From Streptomyces sp. G44 (GTDB taxonomy: Bacteria > Actinomycetota > Actinomycetes > Streptomycetales > Streptomycetaceae): a stretch of DNA of 64,000 bases. The position numbers and the translations under genes are program-made. The first letter of the stretch is position 1. Every line of letters begins with the position of its first letter. The notes beneath the pieces were generated by a model. The model was given only the letters and a program-made list of their open reading frames with translations. It had not been told where the DNA came from and did no database searches. The stretch is from contig NZ_JAFEXF010000015.1 in the NCBI RefSeq assembly GCF_016905445.1, positions 1 to 64,000 on the forward strand, given 5' to 3'. Shown here in pieces: positions 18,407-33,354 of this stretch.

Positions 18407-18897
18407 CCGGCCGGGCCCGGGGCGGCCCGTACGTACTCCGTGACGAGCAGCAGGTCCTTGGCGGGGCCGCCGACGCGCCACCGGGTGCGCCAGCGGTCCG
18501 CGTCGTACACCTCGAACTCGCCCCGGTAGAGGTCCGCCGCGCACGGGTGGTCCGTCTCATGGCGGCCGGTGCGCAGGTCCAGGTCGTGGAAGAAGCGGCC
18601 GTCGGCGAACTCCACGCGGGCCGTGCCCGGGGTGGCGCCCGGCAGGAAGCGCAGGGTGCGCTCGGCGGGGCGCGCGACGCCGTGCCAGGTGAAGACGCCC
18701 GACTCGTGGTGGAGGAGCCCGCCCTCGTCCCGGGCGGACAGCGGTGCCGGCAGCGGCGTCGCCCGCAGCGGTGAGAAGAGCGTCGTACCGGTGAAGCGGC
18801 CCTCGGACCCGCCGGCGAGGTCGCGGACCGTGCGGGTCACGCGCCACTCGCCGACGAGATGCGCGAGGGCCTCCGGGACGGGGTGGAGGGAGGGCAT
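18400..18897 (-). CDS. DUF6314 family protein
   Basis: A 165-residue protein with lipocalin/DUF6314-like repeats of beta strands: HLVGEWRVTRTVRDLAGGSE, ESGVFTWHGV, FADGRFFHDLDLRTGR and DRWRTRWRVGGPAKD. The GEWRVTRTVRD start and the late WRVxGPxKD motif are characteristic; function is unknown. TAACCT on the minus strand (18904-18909) lies 6 nt before ATG 18897, with no ribosome-binding site, suggesting a leaderless message. Confidence 0.78.
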   Translation of the reverse strand: MPSLHPVPEALAHLVGEWRVTRTVRDLAGGSEGRFTGTTLFSPLRATPLPAPLSARDEGGLLHHESGVFTWHGVARPAERTLRFLPGATPGTARVEFADGRFFHDLDLRTGRHETDHPCAADLYRGEFEVYDADRWRTRWRVGGPAKDLLLVTEYVRAAPGPAGH

Positions 18898-18913
18898 GCC
18901 GGCAGGTTAGCCG

Positions 18914-19903
18914 CTACTTCTCGACCACCGACATGCTGCGCTCGTCGTACCGCGTGCCCGCGACCTTGTCGGCGGGGGCCGCCGCGTCGATGGCCGCGAG
19001 ATCCTCCGCGGACAGCTCGATCGTGGCGGCCGCGACGTTCTCCTCCAGGTACTTCTCGCGGCGCGTGCCCGGAATCGGCACGACGTCGTCGCCGCGGTGC
19101 TGCACCCAGGCGAGCGCGAGCTGCCCCGCGGTGACGCCCCTGTCGGCGGCGAGCGCGTGCAAGGTGTCCACGATGGCGAGGTTCCGCTCCAGGTTGCCGT
19201 CGGCGAACCGGGGCTGGGTACGCCGCAGGTCGTCCTCGGGGAGCGCGTCGAGCGAGGTGTAGCGGCCGGTGAGGAAGCCGCGGCCGAGCGGCGAGAACGG
19301 CACGAGCCCGATGCCCAGCTCCCGGCAGACCGGCGCTATCTCCGCCTCCAGGTCGCGGGTCCACAGCGACCACTCGCTCTGGAGCGCGGCGATCGGATGC
19401 ACGGCGTGCGCCCGGCGGATCGTGCCCGCGCCGGCCTCGGAGAGCCCGAGATGGCGCACCTTGCCTGCCTCGACCAGCTCGGCGAGCGCGCCGACGGTCT
19501 CCTCGATCGGCACGGTCTTGTCGACCCGGTGCACGTAGTACAGGTCGATGTGGTCGACGCCCAGGCGCCGCAGCGAGGCGTCGCAGGCCTCGCGCACGTA
19601 GGCGGCGTCGCCCCGGATGTACGGCGGCTCGCCGAGGCGGTTGGCGAAGCCGAACTTGGTGGCGACGACGGCCTGTTCGCGGCGCGCACCCGCGAGGGCG
19701 CGGCCGATGAGCTGCTCGTTGTGGCCGCTTCCGTAGAAGTCGGAGGTGTCGAGCAGGGTGACGCCGAGGTCCAGGGCGCGGTGGATCGTCGCGATCGACC
19801 GGTCGTCGTCCGACGCTCCGTAGCCGTGGCTCATCCCCATGCACCCGAGTCCCTGGGCGGAGACCGTCAGCGCGCCGAGCCGGCGGGTGGGAAGACTGGT
19901 CAT
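18914..19903 (-). CDS. Aldo/keto reductase
   Basis: A 329-residue NADPH-dependent reductase of the AKR superfamily ((beta/alpha)8 barrel). The catalytic tetrad is visible: Asp and Tyr in [14 protein letters not shown], Lys in VVATKFGF, His in LYYVHRVD. The NADP-binding end [14 protein letters not shown] is present. It is similar to yeast YakC-type reductases of unknown physiological substrate. ATG at 19903 follows AGGAGGT. Its promoter has the 19-bp spacer and dyad typical of activation by a MerR-family regulator, suggesting induction by a chemical signal. Confidence 0.9.
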   Translation of the reverse strand: MTSLPTRRLGALTVSAQGLGCMGMSHGYGASDDDRSIATIHRALDLGVTLLDTSDFYGSGHNEQLIGRALAGARREQAVVATKFGFANRLGEPPYIRGDAAYVREACDASLRRLGVDHIDLYYVHRVDKTVPIEETVGALAELVEAGKVRHLGLSEAGAGTIRRAHAVHPIAALQSEWSLWTRDLEAEIAPVCRELGIGLVPFSPLGRGFLTGRYTSLDALPEDDLRRTQPRFADGNLERNLAIVDTLHALAADRGVTAGQLALAWVQHRGDDVVPIPGTRREKYLEENVAAATIELSAEDLAAIDAAAPADKVAGTRYDERSMSVVEK

Positions 19904-19940
19904 GGTGGTACCTCCTGGCTGGTGCTCCGTGGTCGGCTCG

Positions 19941-19971
19941 ACCCTAGGAGCTGGAGCGGACTCCAGGTCAA
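19941..19971 (-). promoter_or_regulatory. MerR-type promoter/operator of the aldo/keto reductase gene
   Basis: On the minus strand TTGACC (19966-19971) and TAGGGT (19941-19946) are good -35 and -10 boxes separated by 19 bp instead of 17. The spacer region holds a perfect inverted repeat CTGGAG-N4-CTCCAG (19951-19966). An over-long spacer with a central dyad is the hallmark of promoters twisted open by MerR-family activators. No merR-like gene is adjacent. Confidence 0.75.
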
Positions 19972-20131
19972 GACGGGCGGGCCTCGGGTGAACCGGAGCG
20001 CGCGTGCGGGGGTTGTCCCCAGGGGTGTTCGGCCCGGTGGCCCGATGGCGGCGCGCCGCGCGTCTTCCTAGCGTGGTGATCGTCGTCGGCCGGGTGGGCC
20101 GGGGACGCCCACCGACGGACCCAGGAGCACG

Positions 20132-21616
20132 ATGCGCGTCGCCACGACCATCACCGCGGGCTTGGGGCTGGCCGGCCTCCTCGCGTCAGGCATGGCCGCC
20201 GCGGCCCCGCCGCACGCGCCCGAGAAGCCGCGTCCGGCGCTCAGTTGGGGCCCCTGCTCCGCAGGTCAGAAGGGACTGAACGAGGCGGGCGCGCGGTGCG
20301 CGAAGGTCACCGTGCCCCTCGATCACGCCGACCCCGGCGGCCGTACGATCCAGCTCGCGATCTCCCGCATCAAGGCGAAGTCGCCGCAGCGGCGCGGCAT
20401 CCTGCTCTCCAACCCCGGCGGGCCGGGCGGCACCGGCCTCGCCCACACCCTCGCCCTGCGGCCCGCGTTGGGGGACGTGGCCGACCACTACGACCTGATC
20501 GGCTTCGACCCCCGCTTCCTCGGCGAGAGCACCCCGCTCACCTGCGGCCCCGCGCCGCGCCCGGCGCCGCCCGCGCCGACGACCACGCCGCGCGCGGACT
20601 TCGAGGCGTCGATGCGCGCCGCCCGGGACACCGCGCGCCGCTGCCAGGAGCACGGCGACAACGCCGCGCTGCTCCCGCACGCATCGACCCGCAACGTCGC
20701 CCGCGACATGGACGCGATCCGCGCCGCCCTCGGCGAACGCGAGCTGTCGTACTACGGCGTCTCGTACGGCGCGGACCTGGGCGCCGTCTACACCCAGCTG
20801 TTCCCGCGCCGCGCCGACCGCGTCGTCCTGGACTCCTCGACCGACCCGGCGGCCACCCAGTACGAGCTGTTCCGGCGCTCGGGAGCCCCCGCGGAGGCGG
20901 CGCTGGACAGCGGGGTACGGGCCGACATGCGCGCGCTGCTGGCGCGGGCCGAATACCGCCCCGTCCCCGTCGAAGGGCAGCGCCTGACCGCACCACTGCT
21001 GCGGATGATCTTCAAGCAGCTCGTCCAGCACGAGGAGTACGACCGCCAACTAGCCGAAGTGGTCTCCGACGTGAGGAGGGCCGCGGCGGGCGAGGACATC
21101 GAGCCGGGGCCCGCGCTCGCCGGACTCCTCGAACTCCTCTCCTCGCCGGAGCTGGAGAGCGGCATGGTCGGCGGCGCGATCTTCATGTGCGGCGACGGAG
21201 GATGGCCCGCGGGCGGCTGGCCGAAGAACCCGGAGACGTACTGGGAGAACATGCGGCGCAGCCGCGCCACCCAGCCGGTCTTCGGCCCGTACGTCAACGG
21301 CATGATCGCGCCGTGCGCGTTCTGGGGGAGCGAACCCCGCGAACCCGGCACGGAGATCGGCAACGCCGTGCCCGTCCTGCTCCTCCAGGCCCGCCACGAC
21401 AACAACGTGCCCTACGAAGGCGCCCTCGCCCTGCACCGCAGGCTCACCGGGTCACGCCTCCTGACGGCGGACATCCGCGCGCACGGCGTCTACGGCCGGG
21501 GGAACGACGGCCTGACGCCCGTCCCGTGCGCCGACCGCGCGGTCAACACCTACCTGCGCGACGGCAAGCTGCCCGCCGCGGACCTCACCTGCCCGAAACC
21601 GGAGGCACGACCATGA
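20132..21616 (+). CDS. Secreted alpha/beta-hydrolase peptidase (tripeptidyl aminopeptidase-like)
   Basis: A 494-residue exported hydrolase with a signal peptide of about 26 residues ([20 protein letters not shown]). The fold motifs are [16 protein letters not shown] (oxyanion hole), [14 protein letters not shown], the nucleophile elbow [14 protein letters not shown], the acid loop [16 protein letters not shown] and the histidine region HGVYGRGND. This matches the Streptomyces tripeptidyl aminopeptidase/SlpD-SlpE group that trims tripeptides from exported proteins. TAGCGT (20069-20074) is a possible -10 box and CCAGGAG precedes ATG 20132. The stop overlaps the next start (ATGA). Confidence 0.85.
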   Translation: MRVATTITAGLGLAGLLASGMAAAAPPHAPEKPRPALSWGPCSAGQKGLNEAGARCAKVTVPLDHADPGGRTIQLAISRIKAKSPQRRGILLSNPGGPGGTGLAHTLALRPALGDVADHYDLIGFDPRFLGESTPLTCGPAPRPAPPAPTTTPRADFEASMRAARDTARRCQEHGDNAALLPHASTRNVARDMDAIRAALGERELSYYGVSYGADLGAVYTQLFPRRADRVVLDSSTDPAATQYELFRRSGAPAEAALDSGVRADMRALLARAEYRPVPVEGQRLTAPLLRMIFKQLVQHEEYDRQLAEVVSDVRRAAAGEDIEPGPALAGLLELLSSPELESGMVGGAIFMCGDGGWPAGGWPKNPETYWENMRRSRATQPVFGPYVNGMIAPCAFWGSEPREPGTEIGNAVPVLLLQARHDNNVPYEGALALHRRLTGSRLLTADIRAHGVYGRGNDGLTPVPCADRAVNTYLRDGKLPAADLTCPKPEARP

Positions 21617-22808
21617 CGGACATCAGCAGGCGCACGGGGCTCGCGGCCGCCACCGCCGCGCTGCTCACGGGGGCGGCGGCCACCGCCTCGGCGGCGGCGC
21701 CCCGCGGGGAACGGGCCCTCCAGCGTCACGTGGACGCCCTCCACGCCACCGGAGTGACCGGCGTCCTCGCCGAGGTGCGGGGCCCGCGCGGCCGCACGGC
21801 CGCCCGCGCGGGCGTCGCCGACCTCACGTCGAAGGACCCGGTGCCCTGGAACGCGTACCACCGGATCGGCAGCGACACCAAGACGTTCACGGCGACGCTC
21901 CTGCTCCAGCTCGTGGGCGAGGGGCGGCTGAAGCTCACCGACACCGTCGAGCGGTGGCTGCCCGGCGCGATCCGGGGCCACGGCAACGACGGCCGCCGGA
22001 TCACCGTCACCAACCTGCTGCGGCAGACCAGCGGCCTGAACGACTATGTCGCCCTCGGAGCGGACCCGGACGACCTCACCCCGGAGGCGTACCGCCGGAA
22101 CCGCTTCCGCTCGCAGACCCCCGGGGAGCAGCTGACGGCGGCCCTGAGCAAGCCCCCGCAGTGGCTGCCCGACGCCGACGACCCGGCGGGGGAGCGGCGC
22201 TGGGGCTACTCCAACACGAACTACGTCGTCGCCGGGCAGCTCGTCGAGGCGGTCACGGGCCATCCCTGGGCCCAGGAGCTCCACGAGCGCGTCATCGAAC
22301 CGCTCGGCCTGCGCGACACCCTCGCCCCCGGTACGTCGTCGTACGTGCCGAGGCCGACGGCCACCGGCTACACGTACTTCCCGAACGGCACCCGGCCCGT
22401 CGACACGACCCTCGGTTTCGGCGGCGGCGCGGACGGCTGCCTCATCTCGACGCCCCGCGACCACGGCGACTTCCTGCGCGCTCTCCTCGGCGGGCGCCTG
22501 CTGCGCCCGGCCCAGCTGGCGGCGATGCGGCGGACCGTGCCCGCGACGGACTGGGGTCCCGTGGACGGCGTCCGCTACGGCCTCGGCATCGCCTGGCGCC
22601 CGGTCGCCGGCCGCCGCGACGGCATCTGGTTCCACGGCGGGACGAGCCTCGGCTGCGTCTCCGAATGCGGAGTCACCCCGGACGGCGCCACGGCTGTGAC
22701 CAGCGCGGCCTTCACGCTGCGTCTGGACAGCCGCGAGCAGCACGAGAAGCAGGCGCGGGCGGCTCTGCGGATGGTCGACGCGATGCTGGGGGGCGGTGCG
22801 GCCGGCGG

Positions 22809-22812
<4 letters not shown>
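21613..22812 (+). CDS. Exported serine hydrolase (class C beta-lactamase/DD-peptidase fold)
   Basis: A 399-residue penicillin-binding-fold hydrolase. The export signal carries a twin arginine (SRRTGLAAATAALLTGAA). The catalytic signature motifs are in order: SxxK (SDTKTFTATLLLQL), YxN (YSNTNYVVAGQLVE) and HxG (FHGGTSLGCVSE). Members include D-alanyl-D-alanine carboxypeptidases and esterases acting on the cell wall or exported substrates. ATG at 21613 overlaps the peptidase stop, so the two exported hydrolases form an operon. It ends 4 nt into the convergent MFS gene. Confidence 0.87.
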
Positions 22813-27328
<4,516 letters not shown>

Positions 27329-27349
27329 CGCCCGGCACACAGCCGTGAA

Positions 27350-27381
27350 GGGGGCCTCCCGCCGCTCGGCGGGAGGCCCCC
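27350..27381 (+). terminator. Terminator after icd
   Basis: A perfect 14-bp stem (27350-27363 with 27368-27381) around GCTC, arm GGGGGCCTCCCGCC. It can also serve the convergent LysR-domain gene ending at 27400. Confidence 0.88.
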
Positions 27382-27399
27382 TCCATGTGTCCGCGTGGC

Positions 27400-28137
27400 C
27401 TAGGACCGCCGCCGCGGCTTGCCGCGCTTGGCGGCCTTGGGGCGGGCGACGGACTTCTTCTTCGCCTGGGCCGCGGGCTTGGCCTTGGCTTTGGCCTGCG
27501 GCTTCTCCTTCGCCGCCGGGGGCTGGGTCCGGCCCCGCGAGCTGTTGACCGTACGCCCCCGGACGATGCCGATGAAGTCCTCGACCAGGTCCGTGGTCGC
27601 GTCCTCCGGCCACGACAGGGCCACGCGCGACTCGGGGGCGTCGGTGACGGGGCGGTAGGTGAGGTCCTTGCGGTGGTGCAGACGCGCGAGGGACTGCGGG
27701 ACGAGGAGCACGCCCACACCCGCGGCGACGAGCTCGATCGCGTCGGCCGTCGTCGCCGGGCGCTCGGCGGCGGGCTGCCCAGGGCGCCGCTCCCATTCGA
27801 GCGTCTCGTCCAGCGGGTGGAACACGACCTCGTCGGCGAGGTCCTCGGGAGACACCTCCTCGACCGCGGCCACGACGTGGTCCTTGGGGATCACCACGAC
27901 CGTGGTCTCGGTGTAGAGGGGGATCGCGCTGAGATCCGTACGGTCGATCGGCAGACGTACGAACCCGGCGTCGGCGCCGCCCGCGCGCAGCACGTCGGGC
28001 GCCTCGGCGGGCGAGACCTGCACAAGGGTCAGGGGGACGTCGGGCAGCCGTTCGTTCCAGATACGCACCCACTTGGTGGGCGTCACCCCCGGGACGTAGG
28101 CGAGCCGGAACGAAGGGGTCACTTCCGAGCCTGTCAC
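27400..28137 (-). CDS. LysR substrate-binding domain protein lacking a DNA-binding domain
   Basis: A 245-residue protein. Residues 8-180 match the periplasmic-binding-like effector domain of LysR regulators (RLAYVPGVTPTKWVRIWNER, AGFVRLPIDRTD, TTVVVIPKDH, AIELVAAGVGVLLVPQSLAR). The usual amino-terminal helix-turn-helix of about 60 residues is absent. The last 50 residues are instead a Lys/Ala/Pro/Arg-rich tail (AKAKAKPAAQAKKKSVARPK) that could bind nucleic acid non-specifically. TAGCCT (28144-28149) is 6 nt before GTG 28137, so the message is probably leaderless. A second GTG at 28122 is possible. Divergent from the DUF5997 gene 58 nt away. Confidence 0.8.
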   Translation of the reverse strand: MTGSEVTPSFRLAYVPGVTPTKWVRIWNERLPDVPLTLVQVSPAEAPDVLRAGGADAGFVRLPIDRTDLSAIPLYTETTVVVIPKDHVVAAVEEVSPEDLADEVVFHPLDETLEWERRPGQPAAERPATTADAIELVAAGVGVLLVPQSLARLHHRKDLTYRPVTDAPESRVALSWPEDATTDLVEDFIGIVRGRTVNSSRGRTQPPAAKEKPQAKAKAKPAAQAKKKSVARPKAAKRGKPRRRS

Positions 28138-28195
28138 TTCGCCAGGCTACCCGCCGTGGTCAGAGGTGGCGCACATGCTCGATACCCTTGACACC

Positions 28196-28612
28196 ATGAC
28201 GTCGCACCAGAACACCCAGACCATGAAGCCCGCGACCGCGGCGAAGAAGCTGGGTGTGCTCCTCCAGGCCACGCCCACCGAGTTCCAGGAGGGCGTCGTC
28301 TCGCGCAGCGAGCTGAACGCGTTGCAGGCCGACCCGCCCCAGTGGCTCCAGGACCTGCGGCGCAACGGCCCCCACCCCCGCCCGGTCGTCGCCGCCAAGC
28401 TCGGCGTCTCCATCGCGGGCCTCGCCCGCGGCGGAGTCACCGAGCCGCTCACCACCGAGCAGATCGACGCCCTGAAGGACGAGATGCCCGGCTGGCTGCG
28501 CCAGGAGCGCGCCACCCAGGCCGAGGTCCGCAAGGAAGCGGTGCGGATCAAGGAGAAGCAGGCCGAGCAGGCCCAGCAGCGCGCGGCCCGCACCGCCGAG
28601 GACGCCCGCTAG
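28196..28612 (+). CDS. DUF5997 family protein
   Basis: A 138-residue cytoplasmic protein. The conserved part is KPATAAKKLGVLLQATPTEF, PPQWLQDLRRNGPHPRPVVA and KLGVSIAGLARGG, followed by a Glu/Lys/Ala-rich helix (AEVRKEAVRIKEKQAEQAQQ). It is an actinobacterial family without known function, typically paired divergently with the LysR-domain gene. TACCCT (28183-28188) lies 7 nt before ATG 28196 with no ribosome-binding site. The stop overlaps the convergent AlaRS-like gene by 4 nt. Confidence 0.8.
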   Translation: MTSHQNTQTMKPATAAKKLGVLLQATPTEFQEGVVSRSELNALQADPPQWLQDLRRNGPHPRPVVAAKLGVSIAGLARGGVTEPLTTEQIDALKDEMPGWLRQERATQAEVRKEAVRIKEKQAEQAQQRAARTAEDAR

Positions 28613-29802
28613 CCCCGCGTGCGCAGACTCACCACCAGCTCGCGCGGCAGGCCATGGGTGTCGTGCAGATAGCGGAAGTCCTCCTCTCCCAACGGCCCCC
28701 GGAAGCGGGGCCGGGCCAGCACCTGCCGCCCGCGTTCCAGCAGCCGCCGGAAGCGGCGCTCCTCGTCGGTCAGCACCCGCCGCACGGCACCCGGGCCGGT
28801 GTCCTGCCGGAAGCGGTCGAGGGTGTGCCGCACCAGTTCCTCCGGGAGGTCGCCGAGCGTGCGCGAGGCGTCGTCCCGCCACAGCACGGTGAGGACGCGC
28901 CGCACCAGCCGGCGCAGCACGTAGCCGCGCCCTGAGGCGGCCGGGCCCACGCCGTCGCCGATCACCACGACGGCCGAGCGCAGGTGGTCGCAGACCAGCC
29001 GCAGCGACGGCTCGTCCAGCGGCCACAGGCCCGGCACGAGCCGCCGCCAGGGGTCGAAGACGTCGCACTCGAACACCGACCGGCGGCCCTGGAGCAGCGA
29101 GGCCAGCCGTTCCAGGCCGAGGCCGGTGTCGACGTTGCGCCGGGCCAGCGGCACGAGCGAGCCGTCGTCGAGGCGGCGATGGCGCATCATCACGTGGTTC
29201 CACACCTCCACCCAGCGCTCGTCGCGCGTGGGCGTCGACTCCGGCGGCCCGTCGCCGGTCCACAGGAAGATCTCCGAGTCGGGCCCGCACGGCCCGGCCG
29301 ATCCGCTGGGCCACCAGTTGTCCTCGACGGTCGGCTCCACCGGCACGCCGCGGTCCCGCCACAGCTCCAGGGAGGCGGTGTCGGGCCCGGTCCGCCCGTC
29401 GCCGCCGAAGACCGTGGCGTGCAGCAGCCCGGGGTCGACGCCGAACCCCTCCGTCAGCAGCCCGTACCCCCAGTCGAGGCTCTGCGGCCCCTCGTAGTCG
29501 CCGAGGGACCAGGTGCCGAGCATCTCGAAGACGGTCAGATGGGTGGGGTCGCCGACCTCTTCGAGGTCCGTGGTGCGCAGACACCGCTGCACGTTGACGA
29601 GCCGGGTGCCGAGGGGGTGCGGGCGCCCTTCGAGGTGGGGGATGAGCGGATGCATCCCCGAGGTGGTGAAGAGCACCGGGTCGCCGGGCGGCGGCAGCAG
29701 GGTCGAGCCGGTGATCCGGCGGTGCCCGCGCTCCTCGTAGTACTCGACGAACGTCCGGACGACGTCCTCGGTGCTCGGCCCGGTCTTCAGGGCGGTCTTC
29801 AT
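28609..29802 (-). CDS. Stand-alone alanyl-tRNA synthetase-like catalytic domain protein
   Basis: A 397-residue protein homologous to the amino-terminal catalytic and tRNA-recognition part of AlaRS (normally about 880 residues). Conserved sequences are LFTTSGMHPLIPHLEG, VNVQRCLRTTDLEEVGDPTH, FEMLGTWSLGDY, NWWPSGSAGPCGPDSEIFLW, EVWNHVMMRHRRLDDGSL and NVDTGLGLERLASLLQ. The editing domain and C-Ala domain are absent. The usual GGKHND loop is shortened to TTDLEEVG, so acceptor-stem recognition may differ. It probably activates alanine, possibly transferring it to tRNA-Ala or another acceptor. ATG at 29802 follows GAAGGAG. An alanine-rich leader peptide with alternative stem-loops lies upstream. 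Confidence 0.85.
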   Translation of the reverse strand: MKTALKTGPSTEDVVRTFVEYYEERGHRRITGSTLLPPPGDPVLFTTSGMHPLIPHLEGRPHPLGTRLVNVQRCLRTTDLEEVGDPTHLTVFEMLGTWSLGDYEGPQSLDWGYGLLTEGFGVDPGLLHATVFGGDGRTGPDTASLELWRDRGVPVEPTVEDNWWPSGSAGPCGPDSEIFLWTGDGPPESTPTRDERWVEVWNHVMMRHRRLDDGSLVPLARRNVDTGLGLERLASLLQGRRSVFECDVFDPWRRLVPGLWPLDEPSLRLVCDHLRSAVVVIGDGVGPAASGRGYVLRRLVRRVLTVLWRDDASRTLGDLPEELVRHTLDRFRQDTGPGAVRRVLTDEERRFRRLLERGRQVLARPRFRGPLGEEDFRYLHDTHGLPRELVVSLRTRG

Positions 29803-29837
29803 GGGAGTGGCTCCTTCGCGTCGCGACGGGAGGCACC

Positions 29838-29957
29838 GGAAGACGGCCCGTGCGATCACCGGAACCGGGACGAGAGGACCACGGAACCACCGGCGGGCCG
29901 TTTCCGGTCGCCGGTGGAGAGTTGCAGGACGTACGTACGTCAGGCAGCGGCGACCGG
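29838..29957 (-). promoter_or_regulatory. Candidate four-segment attenuator before the AlaRS-like gene
   Basis: Read in minus-strand RNA, segment 1 CCGGTCGCCG (29957-29948, the last codons of the leader peptide) pairs perfectly with segment 2 CGGCGACCGG (29913-29904). Segment 2 alternatively forms a 9-bp hairpin CCACCGGCG/CGCCGGTGG (29917-29909 with 29895-29887). Segment 3 GGAAACGGCCCG (29905-29894) pairs with segment 4 CGGGCCGTCTTCC (29850-29838) with one bulged C. The pairings are mutually exclusive, as in amino-acid attenuators. No U-run follows segment 4, so the output could be termination or translation control. Confidence 0.55.
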
Positions 29958-30008
29958 CGAGCGGGGCGCTCGCGCGGTCGCGGTGAGGCTGAGGCCGATG
30001 ACGTTCAT
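29940..30008 (-). CDS. Alanine-rich leader peptide of the AlaRS-like gene
   Basis: A 22-residue reading frame beginning MNVIGLSLTATARAPRS and ending with three alanines before TGA. Six of 22 codons are alanine (positions 10, 12, 14 and 20-22). TATCTT (30016-30021 on the minus strand) lies 7 nt before ATG 30008, a leaderless arrangement. The AlaRS-like gene starts 137 nt after its stop. Alanine codons at the end overlap RNA segment 1 of the alternative structures, so ribosome stalling when alanyl-tRNA is scarce would change the folding. Too short for coding statistics; the call rests on position and logic. Confidence 0.55.
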   Translation of the reverse strand: MNVIGLSLTATARAPRSPVAAA

Positions 30009-30173
30009 ACGGCCGAAGATAACGCGGCCGGGCCGGGGAGGCACCCGATTTACGGCCCGGGATTCCACCGGCGAACCTCCCCCGACTGCCCAAGTAAGGG
30101 TACCCTTCCCAAGGGGTCCCGTATGGGTGTGTCCATGGCTCCGGCCCGCTTTCGCGGTCCTCGCCCGACCTCC

Positions 30174-32412
<2,239 letters not shown>

Positions 32413-32416
<4 letters not shown>

Positions 32417-33354
32417 GCAAGGACCCGGGCTCCCAGCCCACCGCCCGCAAGCACACCGCGCTGCCCAAGGCGCAGATCCTCATCGAGGCGCTGCCCTGGC
32501 TGACCCGGCACCGCGGCAAGACCGTCGTCATCAAGTTCGGCGGCAACGCCATGGTCGACGAGGAGCTGAAGGCCGCGTTCGCCCAGGACGTCGTCTTCCT
32601 GCACCACGCGGGCCTCAGGCCCGTCGTCGTGCACGGCGGCGGACCGCAGATCAGCAGGGCCCTCCAACGGCACGGCATCGTCAGCGAGTTCAAGGCGGGC
32701 CTCAGGGTCACCACCGAGGACGCCATGGACGTCGTCCGCATGGTGCTCGCCGGTCAGGTGCAGCGCGAGCTGGTCGGGCTGCTCAACCAGCACGGACCGC
32801 TCGCCGTCGGGCTCACCGGCGAGGACGCCCACACCATCACCGCCACCAAGCACCAGCCCCGCATCGAGGGCGAACTGGTCGACATCGGCCGGGTCGGCGA
32901 GATCACCGAGATCGACACGGGCGCCATCGAGGCGCTCCTCGCCGACGGCCGCATCCCGGTCGTCTCCTCGATCGCCCGCTCCCAGGACGATCACCATGTC
33001 TACAACGTCAATGCTGATACGGCGGCTGCGGCACTCGCTGCGGCGCTTGATGCCGAGACCCTGATGGTGCTGACCGACGTCGAAGGCCTGTACGAGGACT
33101 GGCCCCACTCCGACGAGGTCATCAGCAGGCTCACCGCCACCGAGCTGGAGAAGCTCCTGCCCGATCTGGCCAGCGGCATGGTCCCGAAGATGGAGGGCTG
33201 CCTGCACGCCGTGCGCAACGGCGTGGAGACCGCCCGCGTCATCGACGGCCGCGTCCAGCACTCGATCCTGCTGGAGATCTTCACCGACGAGGGCATCGGC
33301 ACCATGGTCGTGCCGGACGCGCCGCACCACGCCGACACCGAGGGGGAGTCATGA
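32413..33354 (+). CDS. argB: Acetylglutamate kinase
   Basis: A 313-residue amino-acid kinase that phosphorylates N-acetylglutamate, usually the arginine-feedback step. Motifs are [16 protein letters not shown] (phosphate binding), [12 protein letters not shown] and the nucleotide-binding region [15 protein letters not shown], ending with [18 protein letters not shown]. The amino-terminal helix ([18 protein letters not shown]) is the one that in arginine-sensitive enzymes makes the hexamer interface, so feedback inhibition is likely. ATG overlaps the argJ stop by 4 nt. Confidence 0.97.
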
